Positions 1 through 6,749 of a stretch of DNA of 64,000 bases are shown here, piece after piece. Position 1 is the stretch's first letter. Every line of letters begins with the position of its first letter. A model generated the notes under the pieces. The model had not been told where the DNA came from, ran no database searches, and saw nothing but the letters and a program-made list of their open reading frames with translations. A program made the translations under genes and the position numbers. The DNA is from Oceanihabitans iliipiscarium (GTDB taxonomy: Bacteria; Bacteroidota; Bacteroidia; Flavobacteriales; Flavobacteriaceae): assembly GCF_042686125.1 (NCBI RefSeq), contig NZ_JBHUOV010000002.1, forward strand, positions 62,001 through 126,000, written 5' to 3'.

Positions 1-1
1 T

Positions 2-847
2 ATCCTTTACTTTGAAATGGTCTTAATGACTTTATTCTTAGTGATGAATGCTACAGACATTCACTTTCAAGACATGAATGCTGGAAATGTGATTAGTCAA
101 TATATTGCACCTTTATTTTCAGGGCTATCTGAAGGAACACTTCACATGGTAGAAAGAGGAGCATGGTGGCTGCATATTATTGGAATCTTAATCTTCCTAA
201 ATTACTTATACTTTTCGAAACATTTGCATATTCTACTGGCTTTCCCAAACACATTCTATGGTCGCGTTAATAACAAAGGAGAGTTTAATAATTTAGACGC
301 AGTGACTAAAGAAGTTAGAATGATGATGGATCCAAATATCGATCCTTTTGCAGCTCCTGCTGAAGGTGCAGAAAATGCGGTTCCTGCTAAATTTGGCGCT
401 AGCGATGTGCAAGATTTATCTTGGGTCAACTTACTAAATGCATACACCTGTACAGAATGTGGTCGTTGCACTAGCGAATGTCCTGCAAACTTAACTGGTA
501 AAAAATTATCGCCTCGTAAAATCATGATGGATACCAGAGATCGTCTGGAAGAGGTTGGTAAAAATATAGATGCTAACAATGGCGTGTTTAAAGACGATGG
601 CAAGCAATTACTAGACGATTATATTACTCGTGAAGAAATTTGGGCATGCACAAGTTGTAATGCTTGCGTTGAAGCGTGTCCTGTGAGTATCGATCCTTTA
701 TCGATCATCATTGACATGAGACGTTATTTGGTCATGGAGCAAAGTGCTGCACCAACAGAATTAAATAGTATGATGACCAATATCGAAAATAATGGAGCAC
801 CTTGGCCTTACAACCAAATGGATCGCTTGAATTGGAAGGATGAGTAA
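2..847 (+). CDS. Membrane-anchored 4Fe-4S oxidoreductase (GlpC/HdrC-like), 5' partial
   Basis: The reading frame is open to the left edge (I-L-Y-F-E-M precede the first in-window Met at 17), so the 5' end lies outside. The visible part starts with hydrophobic segments, including one near in-window residues 47-70, followed by a soluble domain with two ferredoxin-type clusters, CTECGRCTSECP and CTSCNACVEACP, each ligating a 4Fe-4S centre. This is the layout of membrane Fe-S reductases that carry electrons from a flavoprotein dehydrogenase to quinone. The next gene encodes a CCG-domain Fe-S protein, so the two probably form one complex. The electron donor cannot be told from the sequence. Confidence 0.85.
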   Translation: MLYFEMVLMTLFLVMNATDIHFQDMNAGNVISQYIAPLFSGLSEGTLHMVERGAWWLHIIGILIFLNYLYFSKHLHILLAFPNTFYGRVNNKGEFNNLDAVTKEVRMMMDPNIDPFAAPAEGAENAVPAKFGASDVQDLSWVNLLNAYTCTECGRCTSECPANLTGKKLSPRKIMMDTRDRLEEVGKNIDANNGVFKDDGKQLLDDYITREEIWACTSCNACVEACPVSIDPLSIIIDMRRYLVMEQSAAPTELNSMMTNIENNGAPWPYNQMDRLNWKDE

Positions 848-855
848 CATAATTT

Positions 856-987
856 GGGCGTTACCACAAGGGTCAGGCTTTCGGCAGTCGCTTTTATTTT
901 TTCTATTCGAGGCTTTTTACTCAGCAAAAGAATATCGATAACAAAAAATAAAGAGCTTCAACAAAGCCTCAATCCTTAACGCGGCAA
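856..987. repeat. Interspersed hairpin repeat, copy 1
   Basis: This non-coding spacer can fold into a long imperfect hairpin, with arms at about 874-909 and 936-970. It shares CTTTCGGCAGTCGCTTTT and AGAGCTTCAACAAA plus GCCTCAATC with the spacer at 16696-16788, which sits in a different intergenic region. The inner arms differ between copies but stay complementary within each copy. This suggests a mobile or structure-selected intergenic element rather than a terminator. Confidence 0.65.
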
Positions 988-1019
988 CCAACATAAAAAT
1001 AACATATAAACTCAATAAC

Positions 1020-1811
1020 ATGAGCGAACAACTGAAAGTGCCAACAATGGCAGAAATGATGGCAAAAGGCGAAAAACCTGATATTCTATTTTGGGTTGGA
1101 TCTGCTGGAAGTTACGACGATAGAGCAAAAAAAATAACCAAAGCTTTTGTAAAAATATTAAACAAAGCTCAAGTTAACTTTGCGGTTCTAGGTACAGAAG
1201 AAAGTTCAACAGGTGATGTGGCTAAACGTGCAGGAAACGAATTTTTATTCCAAATGCAAGCCTTAATGAATATTGAGTTGCTAAATGCTTACGAAGTTAA
1301 ACGTATAGTCACTTGCGATCCACATTCATTTAATTGCCTAAAAAACGAATATCGCAATCTTGGTGGCCACTACGAGGTATTACACCATACACAATTCATA
1401 AAAGAGCTAATCGATACTAATAAGATTGAAATTAAGGACGAACGCTATAAAGGCAAGCGCATCACTTTTCATGATCCTTGCTATTTAGGGCGAGCAAATT
1501 CAGAATACGATGCACCTAGAGAGGTGTTAGCCACACTAAATGCTAATATGGAAGAAATGAAGCGCAGCAAAGCTACTGCTTTATGCTGTGGTGCAGGAGG
1601 TGCTCAAATGTTTAAAGAACCTGAAAAAGGTGATAAAGATATAAATGAGTTACGTACGGAAGATGCTTTAAAAACCAATCCAGATATCATCGCAACTGGT
1701 TGTCCTTATTGCATGACCATGATGTCTGATGGTGTTAAAGTCAAAGAAAAAGAACAGGACATACAAGTAATGGATGTCGCCGAATTAATTGCAAACACTC
1801 AAGAATTATAA
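1020..1811 (+). CDS. CCG-domain Fe-S protein (HdrB/GlcF/LutA-like)
   Basis: This is a soluble protein of 263 aa with cysteine-rich CCG-type motifs. They are CDPHSFNCLKNEY (about residue 100), HDPCYLG (about 151), ALCCGAGG (about 190) and ATGCPYCMTMM (about 226). The domain binds Fe-S clusters in heterodisulfide-reductase-like, glycolate-oxidase and lactate-oxidation complexes. It follows the membrane Fe-S gene after a spacer that holds a repeat element, and lies 3 bp before the next gene. It is likely the catalytic or electron-transfer partner of the upstream membrane protein. The substrate is unknown. Confidence 0.85.
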   Translation: MSEQLKVPTMAEMMAKGEKPDILFWVGSAGSYDDRAKKITKAFVKILNKAQVNFAVLGTEESSTGDVAKRAGNEFLFQMQALMNIELLNAYEVKRIVTCDPHSFNCLKNEYRNLGGHYEVLHHTQFIKELIDTNKIEIKDERYKGKRITFHDPCYLGRANSEYDAPREVLATLNANMEEMKRSKATALCCGAGGAQMFKEPEKGDKDINELRTEDALKTNPDIIATGCPYCMTMMSDGVKVKEKEQDIQVMDVAELIANTQEL

Positions 1812-1814
1812 ATA

Positions 1815-2300
1815 ATGCTCGTAGACTTTAATACCTTACCTGAAGAATCTCGTGTATGGATTTATCAAGCCAATCGTTCTTTTACCGAACAGGAAATCCA
1901 AGACATTTCTAATAAACTCAATCTGTTTATTGAAAATTGGACGGCTCATGGTAGTGACTTACAAGCTGGTCATACTCTTGTATATAAGCGCTTTATCGTT
2001 ATTGGTTTAAATCAAAATTTAAACCATGCTACTGGCTGCTCTATTGATGCTTCTGTGCATTTTATCCAACAACTAGAAAAAGATTATAATGTCGATTTAA
2101 TGGATAAAATGAATGTATCCTATAAACAGGGCGAATTTATTGCACATAAAACACTAACCGATTTTAAAAAAATGGCTAAAGACAAAGCCGTTTCTAAAAA
2201 CACTATTGTATTCAATAATTTGGTAAATACAGTCGCAGAATTCAAAGAAAATTGGGAAGTTCCTGCAAGCGAAAGTTGGCATAGCAGATTTTTAAAATAA
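1815..2300 (+). CDS. Conserved hypothetical of the flavobacterial 'ABC transporter ATPase'-labelled family
   Basis: This is a soluble 161-aa protein without signal peptide or membrane segments. From memory, close relatives in Flavobacteriia are often named 'ABC transporter ATPase', but no Walker A, Walker B or ABC signature is visible here, so the name looks unfounded. The protein is rich in aromatic and acidic residues. It starts 3 bp after the CCG Fe-S gene and 16 bp before serB, so it is probably cotranscribed with them. The function is not recognisable. Confidence 0.7.
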   Translation: MLVDFNTLPEESRVWIYQANRSFTEQEIQDISNKLNLFIENWTAHGSDLQAGHTLVYKRFIVIGLNQNLNHATGCSIDASVHFIQQLEKDYNVDLMDKMNVSYKQGEFIAHKTLTDFKKMAKDKAVSKNTIVFNNLVNTVAEFKENWEVPASESWHSRFLK

Positions 2301-2316
2301 GAAGCGATTTTTTAGT

Positions 2317-3540
2317 ATGGCCAACGAAATTTTTTTATTAAATATCTCAGGACAAGATAAGCCTGGATTAACGTCGAGTTTAACACATGTTTTAACCAAT
2401 TATGGTGCTAAAATATTAGATATTGGACAAGCAAATATTCACGATACTTTGTCTTTGGGATTTATGTTTGAAATTGAATCTGGAAACAATTCTGCAACTG
2501 TTTTAAAAGATTTACTTTTTAAAGCTTATGAACTTGGAGTACAAGCTAAATTTACACCTATTTCACTCGAGGATTATGAAAAATGGGTGAAACTTCAAGG
2601 TAAGGATCGATATATCATTACCATTCTAGGTGAAAAACTATCGGCAGAACAAATTTCTAAAGTCACGAAAGTGATCTCAGATAAAAATTTGAATATTGAT
2701 GCTATAAAACGACTGACTGGTCGTACTTCTCTTATCCAAAAAGAAGAATATCCTAGAGCTTCTATACAACTTTCTATTAGAGGTAAAATTGATTGTAAAT
2801 CTGACTTTACAGAAAAGTTTATGCAAATTTCTAGAGACTTAGATGTTGATATTGCTTTTCAGGAAGATAATATTTACAGAAGAAATAGACGTTTAGTCTG
2901 TTTTGATATGGACTCTACACTTATTCAAACCGAAGTTATTGATGAATTAGCAGAAATAGCTGGTGTTGGCGATGAAGTCAGAGCAATAACAGAGTCCGCT
3001 ATGCAAGGTGAAATCGATTTTAATGAAAGCTTTATCAAACGTATGAAGCTTTTAAAAGGCTTAAACGAAGATGTCTTACTTAAGGTTGCAGAAAATTTAC
3101 CAATAACAAAAGGAGCTAAAAGACTAATTGATACTCTTAATAATTACGGATTTAAAACAGCTATTCTATCTGGAGGGTTTACTTACTTTGGACATTATTT
3201 GCAAAAAAAATTAGGCATAGATTATGTTTACGCCAATCAGTTAGAAATAAAAGATGGTCTGCTAACTGGTGGTTATATTGGCGACATTGTTGATGGTAAT
3301 AAAAAAGCAGAATACTTAAAAGAAATAGCTGATAAAGAAGGCATAAACATAAGTCAAACTATTGCTGTTGGTGATGGTGCTAACGATTTGCCAATGCTAA
3401 ATCTAGCTGGATTAGGCATAGCCTTTCATGCAAAACCAACCGTTAAAGACAACGCGCAAAGCTCTATATCTAGTATTGGATTAGATGGTGTGCTTTATCT
3501 GTTAGGATATCATGACAGACACATAGACTTAATTGATTAA
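2317..3540 (+). CDS. serB: Phosphoserine phosphatase
   Basis: SerB hydrolyses O-phosphoserine to serine in the last step of serine synthesis. The 407-aa protein has two ACT-like regulatory regions in the first 180 residues (it opens with LLNISGQDKPGLTSS) and a C-terminal HAD phosphatase. Visible HAD motifs are DMDST at 197-201 (nucleophile and acid Asp), the SGGF motif (about 290) and GDGANDLPML (about 350). The length fits ACT-containing SerB proteins. It has a 16-bp gap to the upstream gene and ends a run of codirectional genes. Confidence 0.95.
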   Translation: MANEIFLLNISGQDKPGLTSSLTHVLTNYGAKILDIGQANIHDTLSLGFMFEIESGNNSATVLKDLLFKAYELGVQAKFTPISLEDYEKWVKLQGKDRYIITILGEKLSAEQISKVTKVISDKNLNIDAIKRLTGRTSLIQKEEYPRASIQLSIRGKIDCKSDFTEKFMQISRDLDVDIAFQEDNIYRRNRRLVCFDMDSTLIQTEVIDELAEIAGVGDEVRAITESAMQGEIDFNESFIKRMKLLKGLNEDVLLKVAENLPITKGAKRLIDTLNNYGFKTAILSGGFTYFGHYLQKKLGIDYVYANQLEIKDGLLTGGYIGDIVDGNKKAEYLKEIADKEGINISQTIAVGDGANDLPMLNLAGLGIAFHAKPTVKDNAQSSISSIGLDGVLYLLGYHDRHIDLID

Positions 3541-3628
3541 ATTTCAATTTATACATTTTACTCTGTAACATTAGTTACAAAATATTGAGCCACTTTTTTC
3601 GTTATTGTACTTATTATATTTAATTAGA

Positions 3629-4066
3629 ATGAAAAAATCAATTGCTTTAATTATTTTCTTATTGTTTACTATAAGTTTAACTGCTCAAGAATGGATTACT
3701 TCTTTTGAAGAGGCTAAAAATATAGCAACGAAGAATAATCATAATATTGTTTTAGTTTTTCAAGGGTCTGATTGGTGTGGTCCATGTATTAAATTAGATA
3801 AAGAAGTTTGGAGTACTTCATCATTTCAAAAGTTAGCAGAAAATCATTTTGTAATGTTGCAAGCAGATTTCCCAAGACGAAAGCAAAATAGATTGTCTTC
3901 TGAATTACAAGCACAAAATAACAAACTAGCAGAGTCTTACAATCCTAATGGCTATTTCCCCTATGTTGTAGTTTTGAATACTAAAGGAAAAGTATTAGGA
4001 ACTCTAGGTTATGAAAAAACAACGCCAGAACTTTATTTTGACAAACTAATTGCTTTTGAAAAATAA
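3629..4066 (+). CDS. Secreted thioredoxin-fold protein (WCGPC)
   Basis: The ATG at 3629 is preferred over an upstream in-frame TTG at 3605 because it gives a clean signal peptide (MKKSIALIIFLLF... cut after SLTAQ). The mature domain holds FQGSDWCGPCIKLDKEVW, the redox CxxC of thioredoxins and DsbD-gamma/DUF255-like proteins, and ends near 145 aa with a short C-terminal part. It is the first gene of an operon with apbE, a DUF4266 lipoprotein and a DUF3570 barrel. It may keep extracytoplasmic cysteines of that system reduced, for example those of the DUF4266 tail; this role is inferred. Confidence 0.9.
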   Translation: MKKSIALIIFLLFTISLTAQEWITSFEEAKNIATKNNHNIVLVFQGSDWCGPCIKLDKEVWSTSSFQKLAENHFVMLQADFPRRKQNRLSSELQAQNNKLAESYNPNGYFPYVVVLNTKGKVLGTLGYEKTTPELYFDKLIAFEK

Positions 4067-5045
4067 TCTATTCATATTAGCATTCTTAACTGTTTCCATT
4101 ACTTTTTCACAAGAAGTTTTTCAAAGAACAGTAATACTAATGGGAAGTCGATTTGATTTTTCAGTAGTTGCAAATTCTAATGTAGAAGGTAATAATTATA
4201 TAGATATAGCTATTGAAGAAATTACAAGAATTGAAAAACTAATTTCGTCTTGGGATAAGAATTCACAAACATCATTAATTAATTCCAACGCAGGAATCCA
4301 ACCAATAAAAGTTGACGAAGAACTGTTTCAGCTAATAGAACGCTCCATCAAAATTTCTAAGCTAACTAATGGTGCTTTTGATATTAGTTATGCTTCTATG
4401 GACAAAGTCTGGAAGTTTGATGGTTCAATGGCAGAAATGCCATCTCCTGAAAGCGTTAAAAAATCAATCGAAAAAGTAGGCTATCAAAACATCATCCTAA
4501 ATAAAGAAAACCAAACTGTGTTCTTAAAATTAGAAGGAATGAAAATTGGCTTTGGAGCTATTGGAAAAGGTTATGCTGCAGATAAAGCCAAAGCTTTACT
4601 GCAAAGTAAAGGGGCTGTATCTGGCATAATAAATGCATCTGGTGATTTAAATGCTTGGGGAAAACAACCTAATAATAAAGATTGGATGGTTGCTATTGTG
4701 AACCCATTAAATAAAACTAAAGTTTTTTCTTGGTTACCAATCTATAATAGTGCTGTAGTCACTTCTGGAAATTATGAAAAATACATTAAGTTTAATGATG
4801 AGCTTTATTCTCATATTATTGATCCACGTTCGGGATATCCCAGTAAAGGCATCCTAAGTGTTTCCGTTTTTACAACATCTGCAGAACTAGCAGATGCCTT
4901 AGCAACTTCTGTTTTTGTCATGGGAGTAGAGGTTGGACTCGACTTTATAAATCAACTTAAAGATATTGAATGTATAATTGTTGATGCTAACAATCATATT
5001 AACACATCAAATAATATCAAGTTAAAACAAGAAAATCATGATTAA
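4056..5045 (+). CDS. apbE: FAD:protein FMN transferase, exported
   Basis: ApbE moves FMN from FAD onto a Ser/Thr of target proteins outside the cytoplasm. The TTG at 4056 gives MKNNLFILAFLTVSITFSQ, a good signal peptide; a second TTG at 4050 is possible, and either overlaps the end of the thioredoxin gene. Family motifs are MGSRFDFSV (early), GFGAIGKGYAADKAK, INASGDLNAWG, SHIIDPRSGYPS and TTSAELADALATSVFVMG. About 329 aa is normal for the family. It overlaps the DUF4266 gene by 8 bp. No NqrC-like or other FMN-binding domain is encoded next to it, so its substrate here is open. Confidence 0.92.
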   Translation: MKNNLFILAFLTVSITFSQEVFQRTVILMGSRFDFSVVANSNVEGNNYIDIAIEEITRIEKLISSWDKNSQTSLINSNAGIQPIKVDEELFQLIERSIKISKLTNGAFDISYASMDKVWKFDGSMAEMPSPESVKKSIEKVGYQNIILNKENQTVFLKLEGMKIGFGAIGKGYAADKAKALLQSKGAVSGIINASGDLNAWGKQPNNKDWMVAIVNPLNKTKVFSWLPIYNSAVVTSGNYEKYIKFNDELYSHIIDPRSGYPSKGILSVSVFTTSAELADALATSVFVMGVEVGLDFINQLKDIECIIVDANNHINTSNNIKLKQENHD

Positions 5046-5250
5046 GAGATTATTAGTATTCATTTTGTTAATAACAACTGTCAGCTCTTGCATTTCTGTA
5101 AAGGAATACGAGAAAGTATTTTTAAATGATCCTGATATGGTATTGTCTCAAAAAAAGGTAGATCGGTTTGAAACAAATTTCCAAGTCTATCGTGAGGCTG
5201 CATCTGGTGCTAATGGAGGAAAATCTGGAGGAGGCTGTGGATGTAATTAA
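5038..5250 (+). CDS. DUF4266 small lipoprotein with Gly/Cys tail
   Basis: This is a 70-aa protein. The signal peptide ends in a lipobox (VSSC at about 15-18), so mature protein begins with a lipidated Cys. The centre is short and charged, and the tail is AASGANGGKSGGGCGCN, with two Cys spaced CGC at the very end. This matches the DUF4266 family, which typically neighbours ApbE and DUF3570 genes. The tail contains Ser-Gly-Ala, the core of ApbE target motifs, but followed by Asn rather than Thr or Ser. It could be a modified or metal-binding peptide; the function is not known. Confidence 0.85.
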   Translation: MIKRLLVFILLITTVSSCISVKEYEKVFLNDPDMVLSQKKVDRFETNFQVYREAASGANGGKSGGGCGCN

Positions 5251-5251
5251 T

Positions 5252-6640
5252 ATGAAAAAAACATTTGCAATATTATTTTTAGTTTGCTTTAGCCAAGTAT
5301 TTAGCCAACAAGACTCAACAATAGTTTATAAAAAACGAGTTTTAGAAACTACCGAAGTGGATTTTTTGACTAGTTATTATTCGCAAGATGGTGACAATGC
5401 TTCGGTGTCAGGAGGTGTAGGTACTGAAGAGCTAACCGATTTCACACCTACAATTATTATTAACTTACCTCTAAATGCTGATGATGTACTGACTATTGAT
5501 GCAGGAATATCAACATATACTTCAGCCTCGTCTAGTAATTTAAATCCTTTTGATGATTCCGAAGGAAATAATATAACAGGTAGTCCTTGGGTAGCATCGT
5601 CTGGTGCATCTCAAAAAGATACATGGGGAAGTATTAATGTGAGCTATGCACACAGTTCTGACAATAGAAATAATAATTGGAACGCCAATATATCTTTCGC
5701 TACAGAATATGATTATACATCTGTTGGTTTTGGAGGTGGTTTTACTAAGCTATTTAATGAGAAAAATACAGAAATAGGAATTAAAGCCAGCATATATTTA
5801 GACACTTGGAGCCCTAAGTACCCAATAGAACTTGATGCTTATTTAAAAAATAATGGCAATTTAAATGAAGGCTTTTTTGCAAACGTCGATGTTTTAAGTC
5901 AAAATGGTAATGTAAATCCAAATTGGAGTCCAGTTTCTGGTTTTGATTTAATAAATGATAAATCTAGAAATTCTTATGCATTATCGTTTAGTTTTTCTCA
6001 AATACTAAGTAAGACTACTCAAATGTCTTTATTTTTTGATTTAGTAAAACAAGATGGTTGGTTAGCAAACCCTATGCAGCGTGTTTATTTTGCTGATATT
6101 GATAATTACTATATTGGTAATCCAAATAGTATTGATAATTATACATCTTCTAATAATACAGATGTTTTTCAGTTAGCAGATGATATCGAAAGATTACCTA
6201 ATAGTCGCTTTAAAGTTCCAATAGGACTGCGCTTTAATTATTATTTAAATGAAGTTATTTCCTTAAGGACATACTATCGCTATTATTTTGATAATTGGGG
6301 AGTTAATGCACATACAGCTAGTATAGAGGTGCCTGTAAAAATTACTCAAAAGTTCACATTATATCCATCATATAGATTTTATAATCAAACCGCTGCAGAT
6401 TATTTTGCGCCTTATGAAGAAAACCTCTCAACTAGTGAGTATTATACTTCAGACTATGATTTGTCTAAATTCAATGCAAACCAATATGGATTTGGAATAT
6501 CATATACAGATATATTTTCTAAGTTTCATCTTTGGAAGTTTGGCTTAAAAAACATTGACTTTAAATACAATAATTATAAGCGTAATACAGGTTTAAAGGC
6601 TAATATTTTTGCCATAGCCTTTAAGTTTGTAATGGACTAA
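5252..6640 (+). CDS. DUF3570 family outer-membrane-type protein
   Basis: The ATG at 5252, one base after the DUF4266 stop codon, gives a 462-aa protein with signal peptide MKKTFAILFLVCFSQVFSQ. An in-frame upstream start at 5168 would lie inside DUF4266 and lose the signal. The N-terminal mature part (YYSQDGDNASVSGGVGTEEL) fits DUF3570. The rest alternates short polar/aromatic strands and ends in KFVMD, typical of a beta barrel. SGAS occurs at residues 117-120. It is the last gene of the thioredoxin/apbE/DUF4266 operon and may form its outer-membrane component. Confidence 0.85.
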   Translation: MKKTFAILFLVCFSQVFSQQDSTIVYKKRVLETTEVDFLTSYYSQDGDNASVSGGVGTEELTDFTPTIIINLPLNADDVLTIDAGISTYTSASSSNLNPFDDSEGNNITGSPWVASSGASQKDTWGSINVSYAHSSDNRNNNWNANISFATEYDYTSVGFGGGFTKLFNEKNTEIGIKASIYLDTWSPKYPIELDAYLKNNGNLNEGFFANVDVLSQNGNVNPNWSPVSGFDLINDKSRNSYALSFSFSQILSKTTQMSLFFDLVKQDGWLANPMQRVYFADIDNYYIGNPNSIDNYTSSNNTDVFQLADDIERLPNSRFKVPIGLRFNYYLNEVISLRTYYRYYFDNWGVNAHTASIEVPVKITQKFTLYPSYRFYNQTAADYFAPYEENLSTSEYYTSDYDLSKFNANQYGFGISYTDIFSKFHLWKFGLKNIDFKYNNYKRNTGLKANIFAIAFKFVMD

Positions 6641-6663
6641 GAATAATTGTTACTATTATTCTT
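6639..6663 (+). terminator. Stem-loop after the apbE/DUF3570 operon
   Basis: A perfect 9-bp stem (AAGAATAAT / ATTATTCTT) with a 7-nt loop overlaps the DUF3570 stop codon. There is no clear T tract, so a terminator role is likely but weak. Confidence 0.4.
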
Positions 6664-6749
6664 GATAAATCTATCATAAAGTCTGATTAAATTCGTTCTA
6701 AAAATGTTATTTTGGCATAGTTTTTTAGCTATACTTATTAAACAATTTT

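Noticed and set aside
256..603. Open frame of 115 codons antisense to the Fe-S gene
   Set aside because: Shadow of the real gene; the CxxC-motif protein on the plus strand explains the region.
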